NCBI RefSeq assembly: GCF_963929015.1
Contig: NZ_CAWVHE010000007.1
Location: forward strand, 1-44,594
Length of the DNA: 44,594 bases
From: Merdimonas sp963929015
Lineage (GTDB): Bacteria > Bacillota > Clostridia > Lachnospirales > Lachnospiraceae
Direction of reading: 5' to 3'
A program made the position numbers and the translations under genes. Numbering within the stretch: position 1 is the first letter of the stretch; each line of letters opens with the position of its first letter. Under the pieces are notes generated by a model that had not been told where the DNA came from, did no database searches, and saw nothing but the letters and a program-made list of their open reading frames with translations. Below are positions 16,762 through 24,157 of the stretch, piece by piece.

Positions 16762-18429
16762 ATGGAAAGAGAAATGTATCATGTGCAGATCGGCGATGTG
16801 ATCCGGGAGTATCCTGGAGGCACCACATATCTTGAGATTGCCAGAGAATTTCAGAAGGATTACCCGGATGATATCGTACTGGTCATGGCAGACGGAAGAC
16901 TCCAGGAGCTGGGAAAGGAACTGACCGGGGACTGCGTGCTCGTGTTCGAGACAACGGCCGGACAGGTGGGACACAAGACATATAAACGAAGCATGAGTCT
17001 GATGCTGGTAAAAGCAATTTATGATGTGGGCAGACATGAAAATATTGAAAAAGTCAGGATCCATTATTCTGTCAGCAAAGGATATTACTGTACCATTACC
17101 GGGAATATCTGCGTGGATCAGGAATTCCTGGACCGGGTGAGCGCCCGCATGGAAGAGATGGTGGCTCTGGATCTTCCGATCCGGAAGCGGTCCATTCACA
17201 CCGATGACGCGATCGCTTTGTTTCGGCAGCATGAGATGTATGATAAGGAGCATTTATTTGAATACCGGCGGGTATCTAAGGTCAACATTTACAGTATAAA
17301 TGAATTTGAGGACTATTTTTACGGCTATATGGTTCCTAGCACCGGATACCTGAAATATTTCAAACTGTTTCTGTATGATGAGGGATTTGTGATCCAGATG
17401 CCTGTAAGGAGCGCGCCAAAGGTGGTGCCGCCTTTTGAACCACAGCATAAATTGTTTCAGGTATTAAAAGAATCCACCCGCTGGGGCGACATGCAGGGAA
17501 TTGAAACGGTGGGAGATCTGAACGATCAGATTACCCGTGGCAATGTAAACGAGATTGTTCTTGTGCAGGAAGCTTTGCAGGAAAAGAAGATTGCTCAGAT
17601 CGCAGCCCGGATCGCTGCGGATCCGCAGATTAAATTTGTGCTGATCGCCGGTCCGTCTTCTTCCGGGAAGACCACGTTTTCTCATCGCCTGTCTGTGCAG
17701 CTTCGGGTAAACGGAATGACGCCTCATCCTATTGCTGTAGATAATTATTTCGTGGAACGGGAAGAAAACCCCAGAGATGAACAGGGCAATTATGATTTTG
17801 AAAGTCTTCAGGCTGTAGATATTGCGTTGTTTAACCGGCAGCTGCAGCAGATGCTGGCGGGAAAAGAAGTCATGACTCCGACGTTTAATTTTGTCACCGG
17901 CCACAAAGAGTACGGGAAGACGAAAATGCAGCTGGGAGCAAATGATGTGCTTGTGATCGAAGGTATTCACTGCCTGAATCCCATGCTTACAGAGCAGCTG
18001 GCGGATAAAAATAAATTTAAAATCTATATCAGTGCGCTGACACAGTTGAATATCGATGAACACAACCGGATCCCTTCCACGGATGGAAGACTGCTTCGGA
18101 GGATTGTGCGGGACGCCAGGACCAGAGGAAGCCTGGCCGGCGACACCATACGCATGTGGCCGTCGGTCCGTGCAGGGGAAGAACGGAATATTTTTCCGTT
18201 TCAGGAGCAGGCAGACGTCATGTTCAATTCCGCGCTGATCTATGAGCTGGCAGTTTTAAAGCCCTATGTGGAGGCAAGACTGTTTGCCATAGGAAGGGAT
18301 GAACCGGAGTACATAGAAGCAAAACGGCTGTTAAAATTTCTGGATTATTTCGTGGGAATCGGAAGCGAAGCCGTCCCGACGAATTCTCTTCTTAGAGAAT
18401 TCATCGGGGGCGGATGTTTTCAGATCTGA
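16762..18429 (+). CDS. Nucleoside (uridine-type) kinase with N-terminal TGS/ThrRS-like domains
   Basis: A 555-residue protein of the clostridial nucleoside kinase family. An N-terminal TGS domain (~1-70) and a threonyl-tRNA-synthetase second-domain-like region (~70-230) precede a P-loop uridine kinase/phosphoribulokinase domain. Walker A is AGPSSSGKTTFS, with Lys303. DNYFVEREENPRDEQGNYDFE and EGIHCLNPMLT match uridine kinase substrate and Walker B regions. It probably phosphorylates a pyrimidine nucleoside; the purpose of the tRNA-synthetase-like front part is unknown. AAGGAGAGGTCT precedes the start. Its last ten bases overlap the convergent aroC end. Confidence 0.9.
   Translation: MEREMYHVQIGDVIREYPGGTTYLEIAREFQKDYPDDIVLVMADGRLQELGKELTGDCVLVFETTAGQVGHKTYKRSMSLMLVKAIYDVGRHENIEKVRIHYSVSKGYYCTITGNICVDQEFLDRVSARMEEMVALDLPIRKRSIHTDDAIALFRQHEMYDKEHLFEYRRVSKVNIYSINEFEDYFYGYMVPSTGYLKYFKLFLYDEGFVIQMPVRSAPKVVPPFEPQHKLFQVLKESTRWGDMQGIETVGDLNDQITRGNVNEIVLVQEALQEKKIAQIAARIAADPQIKFVLIAGPSSSGKTTFSHRLSVQLRVNGMTPHPIAVDNYFVEREENPRDEQGNYDFESLQAVDIALFNRQLQQMLAGKEVMTPTFNFVTGHKEYGKTKMQLGANDVLVIEGIHCLNPMLTEQLADKNKFKIYISALTQLNIDEHNRIPSTDGRLLRRIVRDARTRGSLAGDTIRMWPSVRAGEERNIFPFQEQADVMFNSALIYELAVLKPYVEARLFAIGRDEPEYIEAKRLLKFLDYFVGIGSEAVPTNSLLREFIGGGCFQI
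18371..18413. terminator. Strong hairpin at the nucleoside kinase/aroC convergence
   Basis: An inverted repeat with arms GAATTCTC (18381-18388) and GAGAATTC (18395-18402), loop TTCTTA, extended by CCCGA/TCGGG after one mismatch. It lies in the last codons of the kinase and just past the aroC stop. There is no strong T-run on either side (only TTTT at 18417-18420), so it could slow or end convergent transcription; function is inferred. Confidence 0.5.
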
Positions 18430-19526
18430 CGGGAGTAGAATTCCTGAAGAGTGTTAAGTCTGGCAGGCAGATTACGAAGCATGGCGTCTGCAATGGTAAT
18501 TGCGGCCATAGATTCTACCACCACCACAGCCCTGGGGACGATCACCGGATCGTGGCGTCCCCGGACGGCGATGGTGGTGTTTTTTCTGTCACGGGTAACG
18601 GTCTGCTGCTCTCTGGTGATAGAAGGAGTAGGCTTTACCGCAGCGCGGATGAAGATCTGGCTTCCATCGCTGATGCCGCCAAGGATGCCGCCGGCATGGT
18701 TGCTTGTTTTGAATATGCGATCATTTTCAATGGAAAAGGAGTCGTTGTTCTGACTGCCTTTTGCATTCGCAACCGCAAAGCCGTCGCCAATTTCCACGCC
18801 TTTTACGGCGCCGATGGACATGACCGCTCTTGCAAGAAGCGCGTCCAGTTTATCAAAAACAGGATCGCCAAGCCCGGCAGGGATGCCGTTTACCAGGCAT
18901 TCGATGATCCCACCGGAGGAGTCTCCCTCTGACATGCAGGACTCCAGATAGTCAGAGGCCTTCCCGGCGTAAAGATTGCTTGGCATATAGAGACTGTTGT
19001 CTGGAATTTCAGTAAGTTTGATTTCCTTTTCAGGTATCCTTACAGGCCCGATGGCCCGGGTGTAGGCGGTCAGCTGAACGCCAAGTGAATGCAGGAGTTT
19101 GCAGGCTACAGCTCCGGCGGCCACACGCCCGATGGTTTCCCGCCCGGAAGAACGGCCGCCGCCCCGGTAATCGCGGAATCCATATTTGGCGTCATAAGGA
19201 TAGTCGGCATGGCCGGGCCGGTAGACATCCCTGATACTGGCATAGTCGCGGGACCGCTGATCCTGATTGAAAACGACTACAGAGATGGGAGTGCCGGTGG
19301 TTTTTCCTTCAAAGACCCCGGAGAGGATCTGGACTGTGTCCGATTCCTGCCTTTTTGTGGTGTAGCGGCTCTGACCTGGCTTTCTGCGGTCCAGATATTT
19401 CTGGATGTCCTCTTCGCAAAGTGACAGTCCTGCCGGACAGCCGCTGATCACGGCTCCCAGGGCAGGGCCGTGGGATTCCCCCCAGGTGGTTACAGTAAAT
19501 AAAGTTCCAATTGTTGATCCGGACAT
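18420..19526 (-). CDS. aroC: Chorismate synthase
   Basis: A 368-residue FMN-dependent enzyme that converts EPSP to chorismate, the last step of the shikimate pathway. Signature stretches are TWGESHGPALGAVISGCPAG, RQESDTVQILSGVFEGKTTG, YRGGGRSSGRETIGRVAAGA and ISDGSQIFIRAAVKPTPSI. The length is normal. AAAGGGG lies upstream of the ATG at 19526. It is a single gene, convergent with the nucleoside kinase (10-base overlap) and divergent from the L,D-transpeptidase. Confidence 0.97.
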   Translation of the reverse strand: MSGSTIGTLFTVTTWGESHGPALGAVISGCPAGLSLCEEDIQKYLDRRKPGQSRYTTKRQESDTVQILSGVFEGKTTGTPISVVVFNQDQRSRDYASIRDVYRPGHADYPYDAKYGFRDYRGGGRSSGRETIGRVAAGAVACKLLHSLGVQLTAYTRAIGPVRIPEKEIKLTEIPDNSLYMPSNLYAGKASDYLESCMSEGDSSGGIIECLVNGIPAGLGDPVFDKLDALLARAVMSIGAVKGVEIGDGFAVANAKGSQNNDSFSIENDRIFKTSNHAGGILGGISDGSQIFIRAAVKPTPSITREQQTVTRDRKNTTIAVRGRHDPVIVPRAVVVVESMAAITIADAMLRNLPARLNTLQEFYSRQI

Positions 19527-19560
19527 TTCAGAACCCCTTTCTTTTCTTTGATAATTTTAC

Positions 19561-19589
19561 ATTATATAAAAAAGAAATCAGGCCTGCAA
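19561..19589 (-). promoter_or_regulatory. Candidate SigA promoter of aroC
   Basis: On the minus strand TTGCAG (19584-19589) and a perfect TATAAT (19561-19566) are separated by 17 bases, giving a transcript start near 19554 and a leader of about 30 bases. Confidence 0.75.
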
Positions 19590-19644
19590 TCAAAAAATGC
19601 TAAAAAAAGGCAGTAAATCTTCATTTTTTTTTCTGTTTTTATGC

Positions 19645-19673
19645 TGTACTTTTAAATATCTGCATATTATAAT
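19645..19673 (+). promoter_or_regulatory. Candidate promoter of the L,D-transpeptidase gene
   Basis: A perfect TATAAT at 19668-19673 lies 60 bases before the start codon. The best -35 at 17-base spacing is TGTACT (19645-19650), a poor match, so the promoter may be weak or need an activator. Confidence 0.5.
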
Positions 19674-19732
19674 AGGGTAGTATGAGTATAGAAAGAGAAA
19701 TTTGTCGATAAATGTAGAGGAGTAGATATTCA

Positions 19733-21364
19733 ATGGGGTATAAAAAGGATTTCAGAGCTGACTTCACAGATGAGGATTTTGAGGATGAAGAAGACTTTTT
19801 TTATGATGAGGAATCCGAGGATGAAGCTTTTTTTGTAGAGGACGAAGAGTTCGGGGAAGACGATGATCCGGAAGAAGACGATTCAGAAGAGGACGATCCG
19901 GAAGAGGACGGAGAGTTTGAGGAAGAGGACGATCCCGAAGAGACAGACGTCCGAAAAGCTGCAAAAAGAAAGAAAAGAAAGAAAGTAGCGCTGATCACGC
20001 TGGGAAGTATTTTTGGCATCCTCTTTCTTGTATATGCTGGATTTGCCATTTATTTCCGCAGCCATTTTCTGTTTCACACACAGATCAACGGCACAGATTT
20101 TTCTCTGAAAAGTGTGAAGCAGGTAGAGAGCTATATGGAAAAGCAGGTCAAGGATTATGTGTTGACTCTCAAAGAATCTGACGGCGGTTCCGAGACGATC
20201 CAGGGAAGCGATATTTCTCTGAAATATGTTCCCGGAGAAGAGCTTGAGAATCTGGTAAAAGATCAGAATTGTCTTTTGTGGGTCATCTCTTTGTGGGACA
20301 GGCCGGAGATTGAGGCAAAGGTTGGCGTAGAATATGAGGAGCAGGCATTGGAGCAGGCCCTTGCATCACTGGATTGTCTGGTACAGGAAAATCAGGTGGC
20401 TTCTGTGGACGCTCATCCGGAGTTTCAGACAGACCGGTTTGTGATCGTGGATGAAGTCGTTGGAACACAGATTGATACGGAAAAATTCCAGAAGGTTGTA
20501 AAAGAAGCGATCAATGGATTTTTGCCGGACGTGGATCTGATGGAGAGTGGCTGTTATATCCTTCCCAGATTTACGAAAGAGTCGGAAGAAGTGGTAAATG
20601 CCGTAAATACGATGAACAGCTACCTCGGCGCATCGGTTACATACGACTTTACGCCTTATACAGAAGTCGTGGATGCATCGGTGATATCCCAATGGGTGAC
20701 CGTTGACGCCAATATGAATGTCACGTTCAATCAGGATGCGGTAAAAGCTTATATTCAGACACTGGCAGAAAAGTATAATACAAAAGGGAAAACCAGGACG
20801 GTTACTACTGCAACCGGAAATACGGCCACAGTAGAAGGCGGAAGTTATGGTTGGCAGATTGATCAGGAAGCAGAGTTCAATGCGCTGATCTCGAATATCC
20901 AGAATGCGGAAGTTGTTACCAGAGAACCGAATTATGCGTCCCGGGCAGTTTCCCATGAAGGCAATGATTTTGGAAGTACCTTTGCAGAGGTGGACCTGAC
21001 CAATCAGATGGTGTATTTTGTGCAGAATGGACAGGTGGTGCTCTCGTCTCCATGTGTAACGGGGAATCCAAACAAGGGGTACGATACGCCTCAGGGCGTG
21101 TATTCCCTTGCTTACAAAGCGCTGGATCAGGTGTTGCGGGGAGAAAAGCTTCCGGACGGGTCTTATTCCTACGAAAGTCCTGTAAAATACTGGATGCCGT
21201 TTAACGGGGGGATCGGGTTCCATGACGCTACCTGGCAGCCGACGTTCGGAGGCTCCAGATATCTGACCGGAGGTTCCCACGGATGTGTAAATATGCCTTA
21301 CGATGCGGCGGGACAGCTTTATAATCTGATTTCATCTGGAACACCGGTAGTATGTCATTTTTAA
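19733..21364 (+). CDS. Membrane-anchored L,D-transpeptidase (YkuD) with acidic cytoplasmic tail
   Basis: A 543-residue peptidoglycan cross-linking enzyme. Residues 9-71 are extremely acidic and contain EEDDP-type pentapeptide repeats. A basic patch (RKAAKRKKRKK, 74-84) and a single transmembrane helix (~85-108) follow, so the tail is cytoplasmic and the rest external. Residues ~110-395 are PG-binding type-4-like repeats. The C-terminal YkuD domain carries GIGFHDATW and SHGCVNM, with catalytic Cys518. It forms 3-3 cross-links or attaches proteins to the wall. The protein ends just after the domain (VVCHF). GAGGAG precedes the start. tgt follows after 10 bases. The role of the acidic tail is not known to me. 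Confidence 0.92.
   Translation: MGYKKDFRADFTDEDFEDEEDFFYDEESEDEAFFVEDEEFGEDDDPEEDDSEEDDPEEDGEFEEEDDPEETDVRKAAKRKKRKKVALITLGSIFGILFLVYAGFAIYFRSHFLFHTQINGTDFSLKSVKQVESYMEKQVKDYVLTLKESDGGSETIQGSDISLKYVPGEELENLVKDQNCLLWVISLWDRPEIEAKVGVEYEEQALEQALASLDCLVQENQVASVDAHPEFQTDRFVIVDEVVGTQIDTEKFQKVVKEAINGFLPDVDLMESGCYILPRFTKESEEVVNAVNTMNSYLGASVTYDFTPYTEVVDASVISQWVTVDANMNVTFNQDAVKAYIQTLAEKYNTKGKTRTVTTATGNTATVEGGSYGWQIDQEAEFNALISNIQNAEVVTREPNYASRAVSHEGNDFGSTFAEVDLTNQMVYFVQNGQVVLSSPCVTGNPNKGYDTPQGVYSLAYKALDQVLRGEKLPDGSYSYESPVKYWMPFNGGIGFHDATWQPTFGGSRYLTGGSHGCVNMPYDAAGQLYNLISSGTPVVCHF
19856..19936 (+). repeat. In-frame 15-bp tandem repeats encoding the acidic tail
   Basis: Units of the form GAAGAGGACGATCCG recur at 19856, 19871, 19886, partly at 19901 and again at 19922, each encoding about EEDDP. 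Being multiples of three, they can expand or shrink without breaking the frame. Confidence 0.8.
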
Positions 21365-21374
21365 AGGGGTATAT

Positions 21375-22508
21375 ATGTATCAGTTATTAAAGAAAGACGG
21401 AAAGGCGAAAAGAGGAAGATTTACTACAGTACATGGGGTCGTTGAGACCCCTGTATTTATGAATGTGGGAACAGTGGCCGCGATCAAAGGCGCGGTTTCT
21501 ACAGACGACCTTCGGGGGATCAAGACACAGATTGAATTATCCAATACCTATCATCTCCATGTAAGACCGGGGGATCAGGTGATCCGTAAGCTGGGTGGCC
21601 TTCACAAGTTTATGGCCTGGGACAGGCCGATCCTGACAGATTCCGGCGGTTTTCAGGTGTTCTCTCTGGCAGGGCTTCGCAAGATCAAAGAAGAAGGCGT
21701 TTATTTTCATTCCCATATAGACGGAAAGAAGATTTTCATGGGACCGGAGGAGAGTATGCAGATCCAGTCGAATCTGGCGTCCACGATCGCGATGGCCTTT
21801 GACGAGTGCCCTTCCAGCGTGGCGGACCGGGAGTATATGGAACGGTCCGTAGCCCGCACGTCCAGATGGCTTATGCGCTGCAAGAAGGAGATGGAGAGGC
21901 TCAACAGCCTTCCGGATACCATCAACCGGCAGCAGATGTTGTTTGGCATCAACCAGGGAGGCATCTACGAGGATATCCGGATCCGCCATGCAAAGGAGAT
22001 CGCGGAACTTGATCTGGATGGTTATGCCATCGGTGGCCTGGCGGTAGGGGAATCCCACGAAGATATGTATCGGATCCTGGAGGCGGTAGTCCCCAATCTT
22101 CCTGAAGAGAAGCCCACATATCTGATGGGGGTTGGAACACCGGTGAATATCCTGGAAGCAGTGGATCGGGGCGTGGATTTCTTTGATTGTGTATATCCAA
22201 GCAGAAATGGAAGGCACGGACATGTCTATACCAACCATGGAAAGTTAAATCTTTTTAATGCCAGATATGAACTGGATGACCGTCCGATCGAAGAAGGGTG
22301 CCAGTGCCCGGCCTGCCGGACGTATTCCAGGGCTTATATCAGACACCTTCTGAAAGCAAAAGAAATGCTGGGAATGCGGCTGTGTGTTCTTCACAATCTG
22401 TATTTTTATAATACCATGATGGAGGAGATCCGTGCGGCGATCGATGCCGGGGAATATCAGGCGTATAAGAAACGAAAGATGGCGGGACTTACAGGTGATA
22501 AATCCTAA
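21375..22508 (+). CDS. tgt: Queuine/preQ1 tRNA-guanine transglycosylase
   Basis: A 377-residue enzyme that swaps guanine 34 for preQ1 in tRNAs with GUN anticodons, a step in queuosine synthesis. DSGGFQVFSL contains the first catalytic Asp, and DRGVDFFDCVYPSRNGRHG contains the nucleophile Asp. The zinc site is CQCPACRTYSRAYIRHL plus the later CVLHNLYF. The length is normal. GGGG lies 5-8 bases before the start. It is followed by yajC as in many bacteria. Confidence 0.97.
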   Translation: MYQLLKKDGKAKRGRFTTVHGVVETPVFMNVGTVAAIKGAVSTDDLRGIKTQIELSNTYHLHVRPGDQVIRKLGGLHKFMAWDRPILTDSGGFQVFSLAGLRKIKEEGVYFHSHIDGKKIFMGPEESMQIQSNLASTIAMAFDECPSSVADREYMERSVARTSRWLMRCKKEMERLNSLPDTINRQQMLFGINQGGIYEDIRIRHAKEIAELDLDGYAIGGLAVGESHEDMYRILEAVVPNLPEEKPTYLMGVGTPVNILEAVDRGVDFFDCVYPSRNGRHGHVYTNHGKLNLFNARYELDDRPIEEGCQCPACRTYSRAYIRHLLKAKEMLGMRLCVLHNLYFYNTMMEEIRAAIDAGEYQAYKKRKMAGLTGDKS

Positions 22509-22534
22509 AAATTCCATGAATTGCAGGAAATTAC

Positions 22535-22563
22535 TTGAAGAAATCGGTTTTATTGTGTATGAT
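22535..22563 (+). promoter_or_regulatory. Candidate SigA promoter of yajC
   Basis: TTGAAG (22535-22540) and TATGAT (22558-22563) are separated by 17 bases, 37 bases before the yajC start, so yajC may be expressed independently of tgt. Confidence 0.7.
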
Positions 22564-22599
22564 AGCAATAGCGTTTTTAGATAGTAGGAGGAATAGTAT

Positions 22600-22904
22600 A
22601 TGTACGCATTAGCATCACAGAGTTCAGGCGGAAGCTGGGTATTGCTTATCCTTGTATATGCAGTGATTTTTGCAGGCTTCTGGTTATTTTTATCAGACCA
22701 CAGAGAAAAGAGCAGAAAAGAGTGCAGGCGATGATCTCAGAGATGGAAGTAGGAGATACCGTTCTTACGACCAGCGGATTTTATGGTGTGATCATTGACA
22801 TCAGCGATGAGGATGTGATCGTGGAGTTCGGAAGCAACCGTAACTGCCGGATCCCCATGCAGAAAGCAGCAATCGCCCAGATTGAAAAGGCGAACGCAGA
22901 ATAA
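22600..22904 (+). CDS. yajC: Preprotein translocase subunit YajC, frameshifted by one base
   Basis: YajC is a small membrane partner of SecDF at the Sec translocon. After GGAGGA, the ATG at 22600 opens a frame with one transmembrane segment (WVLLILVYAVIFAGFWLF). The conserved cytoplasmic part then continues in another frame: RPQRKEQKRVQAMISEMEVG, then TVLTTSGFYGVI. Adding one base near 22692-22694 (a lost T would give FLFRPQRK) yields a 101-residue protein of normal length, so I treat both parts as one gene. The break is probably a read error. secD/secF do not follow; a terminator does. Confidence 0.85.
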
Positions 22905-22925
22905 GCAAAAAATATCAGACATATC

Positions 22926-22959
22926 AAAAGGCACTGCCCGGGTGGCAGTGCCTTTTTTT
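22926..22959 (+). terminator. Rho-independent terminator after yajC
   Basis: A 13-bp stem (AAAAGGCACTGCC with GGCAGTGCC and T-rich arm), loop CGGGT, followed by seven T. It closes the tgt-yajC unit. Confidence 0.93.
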
Positions 22960-22998
22960 GCAGACAATTCAAACCGTAAATTTTAGCTCACTAAAGTC

Positions 22999-23027
22999 TT
23001 GAAACATGTATAAAAATGCGATAATAT
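22999..23027 (+). promoter_or_regulatory. Candidate SigA promoter of the leuB operon
   Basis: TTGAAA (22999-23004) and TAATAT (23022-23027) are 17 bases apart, about 38 bases before leuB. The leader is too short for a T-box or a peptide attenuator. Confidence 0.65.
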
Positions 23028-23064
23028 TAATGTTATAGTTTCTTTAATAGGAAGGGTGTAGTGA

Positions 23065-24153
23065 ATGAATCTGAAAATCGGAATTATCAAAGGGGACGGG
23101 ATCGGACCGGAAATCGTGACCGAAGCCCAGAAAGTCCTGAATAAAATCGCAGAGACATACGGACATACCTGTGAGTATACAGAGCTTCTGCTGGGCGGTG
23201 CGTCTATTGATGTGCACGGCGTGCCGCTGACAGATGAGACGGTAGCCGCGGCAAAGCAGTGCGATGCCGTGCTTATGGGATCCATCGGCGGTGATGCAAA
23301 GACTTCGCCGTGGTACCAGTTAGAACCATCAAAGAGACCGGAAGCCGGACTGTTGCGGATCCGTAAAGAGCTGAACCTGTTTGCGAATCTAAGACCCGCA
23401 GTGTTGTACGAAGAACTGAAGGGGGCCTGCCCGCTGAAAGAATCCATTACAGAAGGCGGATTTGACATGATGATCATGCGGGAGCTGACAGGAGGACTCT
23501 ATTTTGGCGAACGCAAGACCGTAGAAGTGGACGGTGTTCTGACTGCCTTTGATTCCCTCACCTATAATGAAGAGGAGATCCGCAGGATCGCAAAGAGGGC
23601 CTTTGACATTGCCATGAAACGCCGGAAAAAAGTAACCAGCGTTGATAAGGCAAATGTGCTGGATTCTTCCAGACTCTGGAGAAAGGTCGTAGATGAGGTT
23701 GCAGGAGAATATCCGGAGGTTACACTCGAACACATGCTGGTAGATAACTGCGCCATGCAGCTGGTAAAAGATCCAAAACAGTTTGATGTGATCCTGACAG
23801 AGAATATGTTTGGCGACATTTTGTCAGATGAGGCAAGCATGGTGACCGGATCCATCGGAATGCTGGCAAGCGCCAGCTTAAACGAGACAAAGTTCGGACT
23901 TTATGAGCCAAGCGGAGGATCTGCTCCGGATATTGCAGGAAAAGGCATCGCAAACCCGATCGCCACCATACTTTCTGCAGCCATGATGCTCAGATTCAGC
24001 TTTGATCTGGATCAGGAAGCTGATGCAATAGAACAAGCAGTGGAAAAAGTCCTGAAAGAAGGATACCGGACCATTGACATTATGTCCGAAGGAAAGACTC
24101 AGATCGGCACTGCCGGGATGGGAGATCTGATCGTAAGTTTCATTAGGAGGTAA
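23065..24153 (+). CDS. leuB: 3-isopropylmalate dehydrogenase
   Basis: A 362-residue NAD-dependent enzyme that oxidises and decarboxylates 3-isopropylmalate in leucine synthesis. GDGIGPEIV near the start, the substrate Arg motifs LLRIRKELNLFANLRP and MIMRELTGGLYFG, and NMFGDILSDEASM with GSAPDIAGKGIANP (NAD binding) are clear. The length is normal. GGAAGGGTG precedes the start. It is first in leuB-ilvD-ilvB; leuA and leuCD are not in the window. Confidence 0.97.
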   Translation: MNLKIGIIKGDGIGPEIVTEAQKVLNKIAETYGHTCEYTELLLGGASIDVHGVPLTDETVAAAKQCDAVLMGSIGGDAKTSPWYQLEPSKRPEAGLLRIRKELNLFANLRPAVLYEELKGACPLKESITEGGFDMMIMRELTGGLYFGERKTVEVDGVLTAFDSLTYNEEEIRRIAKRAFDIAMKRRKKVTSVDKANVLDSSRLWRKVVDEVAGEYPEVTLEHMLVDNCAMQLVKDPKQFDVILTENMFGDILSDEASMVTGSIGMLASASLNETKFGLYEPSGGSAPDIAGKGIANPIATILSAAMMLRFSFDLDQEADAIEQAVEKVLKEGYRTIDIMSEGKTQIGTAGMGDLIVSFIRR

Positions 24154-24157
24154 GAAC

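Noticed and set aside
18451..18932. Plus-strand frames at 18414-18932 opposite aroC
   Set aside because: aroC is well supported on the minus strand, and these frames have no motifs or start context.
20366..21280. A 304-codon minus-strand frame opposite the L,D-transpeptidase
   Set aside because: The plus strand carries clear YkuD motifs; the reverse frame has no family features.
22905..23064. Possible T-box or leucine attenuator before leuB
   Set aside because: After the yajC terminator only ~38 bases of leader remain downstream of the likely promoter; no T-box bases or leader peptide were seen.
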